DNA of 43,769 bases, taken from a virus. Location: positions 1 to 43,769 of the IMG/VR virus record IMGVR_UViG_3300027573_000012; one strand, 5' to 3'. Below, piece after piece: positions 1 through 5,818 of this stretch. The notes below the pieces were generated by a model. The model had not been told where the DNA came from. It saw only the letters and a list, made by a program, of their open reading frames with translations, and ran no database searches. The position numbers and the translations under genes were made by a program. How positions within the stretch are numbered: position 1 is the stretch's first letter; each line of letters opens with the position of its first letter.

Positions 1-127
1 CAATATCGTTAGAATTCAAAAACACATTAATCACGTTTTCCAGCTTTATTGCGTCAACTCCCTTCCGTTCACATCGGAGATGTTCATTGGTAATAAGGTC
101 TTTGAGGACGTTATATACTTTGATTCC
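1..127. repeat. Terminal direct repeat, left copy (circular contig overlap)
   Basis: The first 127 bases are identical to the last 127 bases of the window. The repeat lies inside the primase-helicase gene, whose frame reads straight through when the two copies are merged. Exact identity and a length of 127, a common assembler k-mer, point to an overlap from closing a circular contig rather than a packaged terminal repeat. Confidence 0.95.
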
Positions 128-1465
128 TCCTGTGATGTCGGCTTCCTCGATAACCAAGAGCTGAGCCGCGCCGATTCCACTGTTGAATTTACTTTCCAAG
201 TCAGAGAGATTACACTTCCAGGTGTTCTCCGATCCAAAGATACGCTCCGCGATGGCAGCCATCCAACCCTTACCAACTCCGCTAGAGCCGACCAACATAA
301 GTGCAGTATTGAGCTTGACCCCAGGATATTGGAGTTGGTATCCCCACCAGTCCTGGAAGTACTCTCCTTCACTTCCACAGAAAGCAGACTGAACCCAAGA
401 AGTGAAGTACTCCACATCTCCGGGGGAGGGAACACAGCCCCATCCACTCCATAAATTAAAGTAACTTGGATCTTCATTTTCCACCACCCTCGCCTGTCCA
501 GGCTTATACTTCAAAGTATCAACAACACGCCGCTTTTTCCATTTAGTCCACGCTTTAGCGACACTTACAAACTTCCCTTCACTATCCATAGCAATTCGGT
601 TAGCATAGCTCACATCTTCGAATTGCGACCGTGGCATAACGACCCCACTCTTAATATCAGCGAAACGGCCAATATCAAGCACGATACACACTTCGTTGTT
701 AAGCGCGACTTTATGCTGGTATAATTCCGAAGGGATAACGAAAGGCTCACGGGCCAGAAGCTCCTGCATAGCAGGAGTTCCATACTTTACATAATAATCA
801 TCGAGTCCCCAACTATCTCTCCCCGCTTCCGCCGGAGGCGGTGGAAGTAAAAGAAATTCGGCATCAACACCAAGCTTGATCTGACATTCAGCTTGAAACC
901 GACTAATTACGGCTGAAAGTCCGCTTTCATAGTTAACATTAGAATCCATAAATAGAACAGGCCGAAGTCCTAAATCTCGCCAACCTATATCTTGGAAAAC
1001 CGGATTTATTTCTCCATCTTTACTCCAACCCCAACAGCCCGACACACCAATGGAGTACTCCCCTAGCTTCCCCAATATCGCAGCTTTGAGATATGATTCA
1101 CAAATAAAGATTCTCTGGCCATAAGTCATAGAATTCCAATTAACTAATGGCGAAAACCAAAGGCTCGTTACCTTCCCAGGCCGACTAAGGAACTTAGGGC
1201 CATCAGGTAAGTCGGCGAAGCCGGTATTTCCCGCAGCATAGAATACTCTTGCCCCGCAATCTGTCACTTCTTTATTCGTATTAAATACAGGGAACAGAAT
1301 AGACCGAGTCGGTCGATAACGAAAGAACTTAAACCCTAATTCTTCGAGTTTTCCTGGGCCATGAAATTGGAGCCCTAACTTTTCTTGTGTCTCTTCATCG
1401 ATTCCACGTGCTCGCAAATACTTCTTTTCTGAATCAAACGTTTCAAAATTAAATACATTGGACAT
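1..1465 (-). CDS. Primase-helicase, N-terminal part (continues at 43642-43005)
   Basis: Joined across the circular junction this gene encodes about 700 residues. The N-terminal third reads as a TOPRIM-like (DUF3854-type) primase domain, with a catalytic-type Glu in ICESYLKA near residue 120, an FMDSN acidic motif and a GLDDYY motif. The C-terminal half is an SF3/DUF5906-like helicase with Walker A GSSGVGKG (about residues 392-399) and Walker B LLVIEEAD (about 435). It would prime and unwind phage DNA for the family A polymerase at 6573. Two ATGs are possible: 1471 has its SD (AGGGG) only one base away, while 1465 has six bases of spacing, so 1465 is chosen. The gene runs off the left edge only because of where the circle was cut. 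Confidence 0.9.
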   Translation of the reverse strand, partial: MSNVFNFETFDSEKKYLRARGIDEETQEKLGLQFHGPGKLEELGFKFFRYRPTRSILFPVFNTNKEVTDCGARVFYAAGNTGFADLPDGPKFLSRPGKVTSLWFSPLVNWNSMTYGQRIFICESYLKAAILGKLGEYSIGVSGCWGWSKDGEINPVFQDIGWRDLGLRPVLFMDSNVNYESGLSAVISRFQAECQIKLGVDAEFLLLPPPPAEAGRDSWGLDDYYVKYGTPAMQELLAREPFVIPSELYQHKVALNNEVCIVLDIGRFADIKSGVVMPRSQFEDVSYANRIAMDSEGKFVSVAKAWTKWKKRRVVDTLKYKPGQARVVENEDPSYFNLWSGWGCVPSPGDVEYFTSWVQSAFCGSEGEYFQDWWGYQLQYPGVKLNTALMLVGSSGVGKGWMAAIAERIFGSENTWKCNLSDLESKFNSGIGAAQLLVIEEADITGGIKVYNVLKDLITNEHLRCERKGVDAIKLENVINVFLNSNDI

Positions 1466-1540
1466 TGACATCCCCTAAGACAATAGTATGACCCACCCGC
1501 ACCCCTTATTTTACGGGGCACGGGCGGATCATACAATCTC

Positions 1541-1708
1541 TCAGCTTAAATCAATTGTCGCGCCAGAGAATACCGAGTCCACTTCGTACACATCTTCGAT
1601 CATCTCGGTAATTTCCAGGGCCAGTTTAACCTCTTGCTCCCCAGTTGAGCATTCTATGACCAGCTCGTCCATCACATCGCCATCAGCTCGGCATAGTATT
1701 ATTTTCAT
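1541..1708 (-). CDS. Small acidic hypothetical protein, 55 aa
   Basis: An open frame of 55 codons starting MKIILCRADGD and ending ATIDLS. It follows an SD of GGGAGG, and its ATG overlaps the stop of the upstream gene in an ATGA quartet (1705-1708), the classic sign of translational coupling. The protein is strongly acidic with no membrane segment. Function unknown. It is the last small gene before the primase-helicase in the leftward early block. Confidence 0.7.
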   Translation of the reverse strand: MKIILCRADGDVMDELVIECSTGEQEVKLALEITEMIEDVYEVDSVFSGATIDLS

Positions 1709-1893
1709 AGTGCCTCCCATATCGTCTTGATCTCCACAGCCCTGTAGTCATTCTTGGGTCGGGCCTTGCGCATCATGCCAAGCTTTAGCTCGGCAGCTCC
1801 CTGGGTGAACGGTTTCTGAGAATCAGTACCAATAACCTTTGGATTCTCTCGATCTGTAAGATCGAGGATCACGTACCTTTGGATTTCACTCAT
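1705..1893 (-). CDS. Small hypothetical protein, 62 aa
   Basis: A 62-residue protein starting MSEIQRYVILDLTDREN, soluble and mixed in charge. It is coupled by ATGA overlaps to genes on both sides (1705-1708 downstream, 1890-1893 upstream), which supports it as a real member of the leftward early operon. No recognised domain. Frames on the opposite strand here are weaker and lack ribosome binding sites. Confidence 0.7.
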   Translation of the reverse strand: MSEIQRYVILDLTDRENPKVIGTDSQKPFTQGAAELKLGMMRKARPKNDYRAVEIKTIWEAL

Positions 1894-2054
1894 TTCTGTA
1901 CCCTCACAGATCCACGGCCAAGCCCACCATCACGGTTCTTTTGCAGTTCCCGTGACATAAACTTCGCCTTATTGGTTGATGTAAACGTGGCGACCTCCTT
2001 GGTAGTGAGGTCGGTAATGCGGTTTTCTTTACGTTCAAACAGTGCTGGTTTCAT
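1890..2054 (-). CDS. Small basic hypothetical protein, 54 aa
   Basis: A 54-residue basic protein beginning MKPALFERKENRITDLTTKE and ending in a Gly/Arg-rich tail (GGLGRGSVRVQK). The SD GGAG lies before the ATG at 2054, and the stop overlaps the next ATG in ATGA. The composition would allow nucleic-acid contact, but no family is recognised. It is one of a chain of overlapping tiny early genes. Confidence 0.65.
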   Translation of the reverse strand: MKPALFERKENRITDLTTKEVATFTSTNKAKFMSRELQKNRDGGLGRGSVRVQK

Positions 2055-2055
2055 G

Positions 2056-2187
2056 CTAGTACTCCATGGTTATTAACGCGAACAACAACAGTACGACACC
2101 CCAGATGTACAAGATGTCTCGTAGTCTATATCTTTTGGGCCAAGTTTCCGTAGGCGCTGCAAAATCACGATAAGATCTCTTACGCAT
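2056..2187 (-). CDS. Small single-pass membrane protein, 43 aa
   Basis: A 43-codon frame starting MRKRSYRDFAAP with a hydrophobic segment, ILYIWGVVLLLFALIT (about residues 25-40), after a strongly basic N-terminal half. That predicts one transmembrane helix with the N-terminus inside. GGGGAG lies eight bases before its ATG, and its stop sits just before the next gene's ATG. It overlaps the 67-aa gene 2073-2276 in a different frame, so either the two genes really overlap or one is spurious. A role in the host membrane during early infection is inference only. Confidence 0.5.
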   Translation of the reverse strand: MRKRSYRDFAAPTETWPKRYRLRDILYIWGVVLLLFALITMEY

Positions 2188-2276
2188 TCTGGGATCTCCC
2201 CGTCAAAGTGGCACGATACTTCCATTAACGCACATTCCAGGCACTGGCGCTTGATCTTACCTTCGGAGACAGACAT
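2073..2276 (-). CDS. Cys-containing small hypothetical protein, 67 aa
   Basis: A 67-residue protein beginning MSVSEGKIKRQCLECALMEV. It contains a CLEC pair and ends in a Cys-rich run (CTSGVSYCCCSR), so metal binding is possible. A strong SD, AGGAGG, lies six bases before the ATG, inside the 3' end of the upstream gene, with which it overlaps by 20 bases. Its last third overlaps the membrane-protein frame 2056-2187. Function unknown. Confidence 0.6.
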   Translation of the reverse strand: MSVSEGKIKRQCLECALMEVSCHFDGEIPECVRDLIVILQRLRKLGPKDIDYETSCTSGVSYCCCSR

Positions 2277-2511
2277 CCAACACCTCCTTTGCGAAGTCAA
2301 TGTACCCCGCCTCCAGTGCTTCGCGGGCGTACAGGAACCCCACAAGGTCGTAATCGTAGTAGGATTCACAGTCGGCGACATTGTAGTCTTTCTTGCGTAG
2401 TTCGGCGGGTAGGTCAACCGCACAGGCAGGGTCGCGTGTGCGTTGGATGTGCTCTTTCACTGCTAGTTTCGTATACTCAGGGTACATCGTGTAAAACGTT
2501 TCAAGTTCCAT
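2257..2511 (-). CDS. Early hypothetical protein, 84 aa (paralogue of 2724-3008)
   Basis: An 84-residue acidic protein. Its start, METF-YPEY region, and C-terminal motif REALEAGYIDFAKEVLD match the 94-aa protein at 2724-3008 (IEAIDLGYTEAAKGIL), so the two look like ancient duplicates. AGGGGA precedes the start. No known domain; the repeated pattern of helices suggests a compact helical fold. It lies in the leftward early block downstream of a conserved promoter-like element. Confidence 0.75.
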   Translation of the reverse strand: MELETFYTMYPEYTKLAVKEHIQRTRDPACAVDLPAELRKKDYNVADCESYYDYDLVGFLYAREALEAGYIDFAKEVLDVCLRR

Positions 2512-2520
2512 CGCTGTCCC

Positions 2521-2661
2521 CTACAGGTAAGCCCGAATTACATCGGGCTGTGAAAAGTAGGCGTCGTGGGGCCAACGAATCCCCTTGCAAAGAATCTTAA
2601 TTACTAAGAGTCTTGCCATACCAATGGAACGTAATCGTATATAATTGTTGAACATTATCAC
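2521..2661 (-). CDS. Small basic hypothetical protein, 46 aa, GTG start
   Basis: A frame of 46 codons with a GTG start at 2661, preceded by AGGAG at eight bases, the same arrangement as the GTG-started gene at 3311. It reads IMFNNYIRLRSIG onward and is basic with a short hydrophobic stretch (LLVIKIL). It is the first gene after the promoter-like element at 2698-2726. An inverted repeat (2530-2549) lies in its 3' end. Function unknown. Confidence 0.55.
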   Translation of the reverse strand: MIMFNNYIRLRSIGMARLLVIKILCKGIRWPHDAYFSQPDVIRAYL

Positions 2662-2697
2662 GGTATTCACTCCTGGTTAAGGTTAGCTACCATGTAT

Positions 2698-2726
2698 AGT
2701 ATGCGCCTCGCGGTAATCTTTAGCTA
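2698..2726 (-). promoter_or_regulatory. Early leftward promoter, copy 4 of conserved element
   Basis: Read on the minus strand: TAGCTA, 17 bases, then CATACT, containing the repeated core CGAGGCGCATACTA. The -35-like box overlaps the stop of the 94-aa gene. It stands before the small gene starting at 2661. The same spacing and core occur at 3348-3376. Confidence 0.65.
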
Positions 2727-3008
2727 GTCTTTTGTTTTCAGTATCTCCCCAGTCAGATCGTAGTGCAAAATCCCCTTGGCAGCTTCGGTGTAGCCAAGAT
2801 CAATAGCTTCTATTGCCATTATTATGGAAAGCAGAGTGCTCTCCTCGGGGCTTTCCGGGTAGTCGCAATGCAGAATATCCGTAGGGGCGAACACGGTGGG
2901 CATGACATCATCCTCGTGCTTAACGTGCCCGTCACACGCTATAAGCGTATGACGGCATGCCTTGACAACTATCTCGGGGTATTCTTGCCAGACTTGTATA
3001 ATTTTCAT
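2724..3008 (-). CDS. Early hypothetical protein, 94 aa (paralogue of 2257-2511)
   Basis: A 94-residue acidic protein starting MKIIQVWQEYPEIVVKACRH, with the shared C-terminal motif IEAIDLGYTEAAKGIL also present in the 84-aa protein downstream. GGGAG precedes the ATG, six bases after the previous stop. Soluble, two Cys and several His, no recognised domain. The long opposite-strand frame over this region (2763-3329) has no ribosome binding site and is rejected as antisense. Confidence 0.75.
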   Translation of the reverse strand: MKIIQVWQEYPEIVVKACRHTLIACDGHVKHEDDVMPTVFAPTDILHCDYPESPEESTLLSIIMAIEAIDLGYTEAAKGILHYDLTGEILKTKD

Positions 3009-3014
3009 TGCCAG

Positions 3015-3311
3015 TTACTCCCAGGAAAATTCGCCAACGAACAGCGTAACAGCGTTGATGGCCGCATCGGCATACGCCACCGCGGGATCTTTGTAATCCA
3101 CTCCCGTGGGTATCGCAAAGCTGCCGTCCATGTATACCTGCATCCATGCTGCGTCGCGTACCTGCGGGTATTGACTTACTTCCAGTATCTGTGCCAGGAA
3201 GTAGATGTGGTCGTAACTAAGCCCACCGATTTCAGGGTGGTTAGTTACGACCTCTGCTGCTTCGTGTGCCGATTCCCATCGTGCCTGATCATACTTTGGT
3301 GTAATTTTCAC
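3015..3311 (-). CDS. Early hypothetical protein, 98 aa, GTG start
   Basis: A 98-residue acidic, Ala- and Tyr-rich protein starting (GTG) KITPKYDQARWESAHEAAE and ending FVGEFSWE. It is the first gene of the leftward early transcript, with SD AGGAG eight bases before the GTG and the promoter-like element at 3348-3376 above it. No domain recognised. By position it should be among the first phage proteins made. Confidence 0.75.
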   Translation of the reverse strand: MKITPKYDQARWESAHEAAEVVTNHPEIGGLSYDHIYFLAQILEVSQYPQVRDAAWMQVYMDGSFAIPTGVDYKDPAVAYADAAINAVTLFVGEFSWE

Positions 3312-3347
3312 TTTATTGACTCCTACTAGGGTTAGCTACCAGTTGCT

Positions 3348-3376
3348 AGTATGCGCCTCGCAATAGTCCTTAGCTA
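3348..3376 (-). promoter_or_regulatory. Early leftward promoter, copy 3 of conserved element
   Basis: On the minus strand: TAGCTA, 17 bases, CATACT, containing CGAGGCGCATACTA. It lies 37 bases above the GTG of the 98-aa gene and is divergent from the element at 3435-3463. The leader that follows shares GGTAGCTAACC with copy 4. Confidence 0.7.
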
Positions 3377-3434
3377 CTCTTATTTGCTCTCCGACTAGTT
3401 CACACCTTGTATATATACGCCCACAGGGGGGCCT

Positions 3435-3463
3435 TGTTCATTGACTATTACGAGGCGCATACT
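3435..3463 (+). promoter_or_regulatory. Early rightward promoter, copy 1 of conserved element
   Basis: TGTTCA, 17 bases, CATACT, containing CGAGGCGCATACTA, followed by a leader with a short hairpin (CTGG/CCAG) and an SD (AGGAG). It lies head-to-head with the leftward element at 3348-3376, so this 180-bp gap is the main divergent early control region. The -35 box is poor, so an activator or an extended contact may be needed. Confidence 0.65.
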
Positions 3464-3500
3464 AGGTTACTGGCACAGCCAGGACAACTAGGAGATGAAA

Positions 3501-3863
3501 ATGATTGTAGAACCAATAGGACTTAGAAACGGTGAACTCCACTGTAAAGTGGATCGTGTACCCAACGATGAGGAGTTCACCTTCACCATTAGGAAAGGTC
3601 AATACTACGGCGTACTACCGAACGGGGTAGCTCGTATATATCAAACAGTGGACAATAAGAAGTGGTATACGAGACCTGAGTTCAATAATAAAATCTTCCC
3701 CCACGTCGTTACTTGCTGGCTTGAAGATGAAAAAGGTCCGTACCTAGGGTACGTCACATTGAAAGTGGCGAGGCAGCTCGCCAAGCAATTGGGGTATGAA
3801 CTTGCTGGAAAAAGGGTGGATGGAGGCATGTTATACCTGATTAAAAAAGACCCACACGAATAA
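3501..3863 (+). CDS. Early hypothetical protein, 120 aa
   Basis: The first gene of the rightward early block. It reads MIVEPIGLRNGELHCKVDRV onward and ends LIKKDPHE: a basic, beta-rich-looking soluble protein with no recognised domain. Two in-frame ATGs exist (3495 and 3501). The SD GGAG touches the first, so the second, six bases away, is preferred. Its stop codon lies inside the next promoter-like element. By position it could be an early host-takeover protein, which is inference only. Confidence 0.75.
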   Translation: MIVEPIGLRNGELHCKVDRVPNDEEFTFTIRKGQYYGVLPNGVARIYQTVDNKKWYTRPEFNNKIFPHVVTCWLEDEKGPYLGYVTLKVARQLAKQLGYELAGKRVDGGMLYLIKKDPHE

Positions 3864-3884
3864 TTACGAGGCGCATAATAGGGT
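3862..3884 (+). promoter_or_regulatory. Early rightward promoter, copy 2 of conserved element
   Basis: Core CGAGGCGCATAATA with -10-like CATAAT (3874-3879), followed by a leader with a CGGG/CCCG hairpin and the SD GGGAG of the zinc-ribbon gene at 3918. It overlaps the stop of the previous gene. No clear -35 box. Confidence 0.6.
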
Positions 3885-3917
3885 ACGGGCACGGCCCGGA
3901 TAACTGGGAGATCTAGC

Positions 3918-4115
3918 ATGTCACTCAAAGAGTACGTCGATGAAATGAGCAAGGTCCTGTACGGCATTGCGAAAACTGATGCCAGGAACCAAGGGATCTG
4001 TGTTATGTGCAAAGAACAGGCATTACCGAAGTGCATCACACAGGAAGGCCGAGATGAGTACAGGATCAGCGGGCTGTGCGAGCCTTGCTGGGACAAGGTG
4101 ACCGGTGAATATTAG
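3918..4115 (+). CDS. Small zinc-binding protein, 65 aa
   Basis: A 65-residue protein with CVMC in the middle and LCEPCW near the C-terminus, the pattern of a four-Cys zinc ribbon or knuckle common in small early phage proteins. A helical N-terminal half (SLKEYVDEMSKVLYGIAK) precedes it. SD GGGAG at eight bases. It overlaps the next gene by 11 bases. The partner or target cannot be read from the sequence. Confidence 0.75.
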   Translation: MSLKEYVDEMSKVLYGIAKTDARNQGICVMCKEQALPKCITQEGRDEYRISGLCEPCWDKVTGEY

Positions 4116-4365
4116 TGTCCCTACCTTCCAACTCCTACAATGGAAGTATGCCATGCGATTAGAAAAGCAGGGCATGACGGCGAAGGGTGGCCGCAAGGTG
4201 TCCACCCACATGCGAAAACTATTGGGATTGAAGAGAACCTTCCCGATTGATGATTTAATCAAACTTTGTGAACAGGAACTGGAGAAGCGAAATGAAGAAA
4301 CTAGCGATAGTATTACTCCTTCTGGCGGGGCCAGCACTCGCTTGCCAAGCATTTTTGAAGGATGA
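4105..4365 (+). CDS. Conserved small phage protein, 86 aa, GTG start
   Basis: An 86-residue basic protein. The segment WKYAMRLEKQGMTAKGGRKV followed by HMRKLLGLKR and a helical stretch resembles a small protein often seen in podovirus early regions, of unknown role. The GTG start lies inside the end of the zinc-ribbon gene, which suggests coupled translation. Its own 3' end overlaps the secreted protein at 4292. The C-terminus is Ser/Thr/Gly-rich and probably disordered. Confidence 0.65.
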   Translation: MNISVPTFQLLQWKYAMRLEKQGMTAKGGRKVSTHMRKLLGLKRTFPIDDLIKLCEQELEKRNEETSDSITPSGGASTRLPSIFEG

Positions 4366-4480
4366 ATTCACGGATGGCTTTAACAAGATCTGCTTGTACG
4401 ACCACTTGGGCAGTGACTATGCGATCACCGTAGGGGCACAGGACTTCTGCCCTACGACCGTTGAGGTGGCCCATGAATAA
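4292..4480 (+). CDS. Small secreted protein with signal peptide, 62 aa
   Basis: A 62-residue protein with an N-terminal signal peptide, MKKLAIVLLLLAGPALA, then Cys. The mature part carries three Cys and an FNKICLYD...ITV...DFCPTTVEV pattern seen in small periplasmic phage proteins. Cleavage could be by signal peptidase I (ALA), or the Cys could be lipidated, although the -3 position is Ala rather than Leu. SD GGAG at eight bases. An early-expressed periplasmic protein might act in superinfection exclusion or envelope interference; this is inference. Confidence 0.7.
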   Translation: MKKLAIVLLLLAGPALACQAFLKDEFTDGFNKICLYDHLGSDYAITVGAQDFCPTTVEVAHE

Positions 4481-4712
4481 CCGGGAAAAGGAGGCCTTAG
4501 ATCGGCACATTACGGGGAACTATGGGGAAGATCAGTTTGATGTGTGCAATCACACCCCAGATAACTCATGGTGGGAGAGTGACGCCCGGGGAATCCCGAT
4601 AGCTCGCGTATGCGATAATTGTCGGGATGATGTCCTAGCTAAGTACCGACCAGAGGTATTAACAGACAGCAACTACGAGTCAGATGAACCCATAGAACCA
4701 GAGGACTATTAA
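4473..4712 (+). CDS. Zinc-binding conserved small protein, 79 aa
   Basis: A 79-residue acidic protein beginning MNNREKEALDRHITGNYGED, with Cys/His groups DVCNHTP and RVCDNCRDDVLAKYRPEV. The LDRHITGNYGEDQF stretch is widely seen in phage and bacterial small proteins of unknown role. The start at 4473 is chosen because GAGG precedes it and it overlaps the upstream stop. The C-terminal tail is highly acidic. Probably binds one metal ion. Confidence 0.7.
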   Translation: MNNREKEALDRHITGNYGEDQFDVCNHTPDNSWWESDARGIPIARVCDNCRDDVLAKYRPEVLTDSNYESDEPIEPEDY

Positions 4713-5287
4713 TGAGGTACACAGCTCTGGCGTTGGCCGTACTCGCCACAACAGGACAAGCTGCCGAATGCCCACCCGATCTTGATGACACTGTATCTAC
4801 GACACTAAACGTGGGACTTCCATCCTATACTACCTGCGCAGACTGTCGTTTAATCTATAAATACGACGGAACAGGCTTCCCACAGGACTGGAATAACCAC
4901 GTATGGAACTATATCCGAACGACTGCAAGTACTTCGTACAAGAAGTACTTCGGTAACCTGGATGGTTCAAGTTCCGCATCAACCATGATGGTCCGTACAG
5001 TGAACAAGTTAGGTCAGTCAGCGAATACCGCCGTGGTTACGACATTTGAAATAACCTGGGAGAATGATGATCCATGGTGTCCTACCCCAGAACTTAGGAG
5101 AAAGAGAATCCAAGAGATAAAACTCATTACCGTTCTTCCTACTGGTGAAGCCTTCACTCAGAATTACTCCTACGCAACCTTTGGAATGGCTCTGTATCCT
5201 ATCCCTGCGGGGCCAGGAGATGACTTTGCCACTCCAGGAAAACAGTGCTATAGTAACGACGGATATAAAAGATCCTGGCCTTGGTAA
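4712..5287 (+). CDS. Secreted protein of unknown function, 191 aa
   Basis: Begins with a signal peptide, MRYTALALAVLATTGQAAEC, so it is exported to the periplasm or beyond. The mature part of about 170 residues has six Cys (including CADC) and many aromatic and Thr/Ser residues, suggesting a disulphide-bonded beta-rich domain. TAATG overlaps the upstream stop. It is not recognised as an enzyme. Two secreted proteins this close together in an early block hint at a shared envelope role, such as receptor blocking, but that is inference. A long-stem RNA structure follows it. Confidence 0.65.
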   Translation: MRYTALALAVLATTGQAAECPPDLDDTVSTTLNVGLPSYTTCADCRLIYKYDGTGFPQDWNNHVWNYIRTTASTSYKKYFGNLDGSSSASTMMVRTVNKLGQSANTAVVTTFEITWENDDPWCPTPELRRKRIQEIKLITVLPTGEAFTQNYSYATFGMALYPIPAGPGDDFATPGKQCYSNDGYKRSWPW

Positions 5288-5289
5288 CA

Positions 5290-5370
5290 TGGGGTCCGGT
5301 GGTGTTGATCTTTAACGTGACGACGAGCGGGAACTCAACGTCATACATAAGCCGATGCCACCGGACCCCA
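5290..5370 (+). ncRNA. Structured RNA element with 13-bp closing stem
   Basis: GGGGTCCGGTGG (5291-5302) pairs perfectly with CCACCGGACCCC (5358-5369), plus one flanking T-A pair. The roughly 55-base interior has its own complementary arms (GTTGA/TCAAC). No T-run follows, so it is not a standard intrinsic terminator. It fills the gap between a secreted-protein gene and the promoter at 5381. It could be an RNA processing site, an mRNA stabiliser or a small RNA. Confidence 0.45.
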
Positions 5371-5380
5371 CCTTTCGTTA

Positions 5381-5409
5381 TAGCTTCCGAGTTTTGACTA
5401 TGGTATAAT
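5381..5409 (+). promoter_or_regulatory. Extended -10 promoter upstream of the replication genes
   Basis: TAGCTT, 17 bases, TATAAT, with TG one base before the -10 (TGGTATAAT). TAGCTW at the same spacing recurs in the two leftward early promoters. It stands before the replication genes that begin at 5438, with a GGGAGG ribosome site downstream. Confidence 0.7.
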
Positions 5410-5437
5410 AGGGTTCTACATAACCTGGGAGGTTACT

Positions 5438-5818
5438 ATGGATTTACAAGAATTGGGCGCGCTCATTGACCGTTTAGATAAGGTCCGAGCTGATCGTATC
5501 GCGGCAGGTAAAGTTCACGAAAGCCTAAAGAATGAAGAGCTACGCTTGGAGGGTGTAGTCATTGCCGTTATGGAGGAGAAAAACCTGTCTGCCGTCGGTG
5601 GCAGGATAGCGATGGTCCATCGTAGTATCAAGCGTCAACCTTACGCGATGGATTGGGACCCTATCCGCGGATATATCCTTGAGCACAATGCCTTTGAGCT
5701 GCTCCATAAGCGCCTAACCTTCGGCGCTGTCCTTGAACGATTTGATGATGGTGATCCAATTCCAGGGATTGGTATACAAGAACTAAGCAAGTTGACTTAT
5801 GCAAAAGCGAGGACCTAA
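5438..5818 (+). CDS. Gp157-like coiled-coil protein, 126 aa
   Basis: The N-terminal half is a long charged helix (LIDRLDKVRADRIAAGKVHES) followed by a domain with PYAMDWDPIRGYI, FELLHKRLTF and a Pro-Gly-rich stretch. This resembles phage proteins of the siphovirus Gp157 type that sit next to ssDNA-binding and recombination genes. SD GGGAGG at six bases. It directly abuts the probable ssDNA-binding protein, which supports a replication or recombination role. The family call is by resemblance only. Confidence 0.6.
   Translation: MDLQELGALIDRLDKVRADRIAAGKVHESLKNEELRLEGVVIAVMEEKNLSAVGGRIAMVHRSIKRQPYAMDWDPIRGYILEHNAFELLHKRLTFGAVLERFDDGDPIPGIGIQELSKLTYAKART

Noticed and set aside
1-127. The terminal repeat as a packaged direct terminal repeat
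   Set aside because: Its length equals a common assembler k-mer, it is exact, and it lies inside a coding gene whose frame is continuous. A real end would more often lie between genes.
2763-3329. A 188-codon frame on the plus strand
   Set aside because: It is antisense to two well-supported coupled genes, has no ribosome binding site and no recognisable motif.
2697-3884. The CGAGGCGCATAMTA elements as T7-type promoters
   Set aside because: No single-subunit RNA polymerase gene is present; the only polymerase with an A-family fold has exonuclease motifs and is a DNA polymerase.
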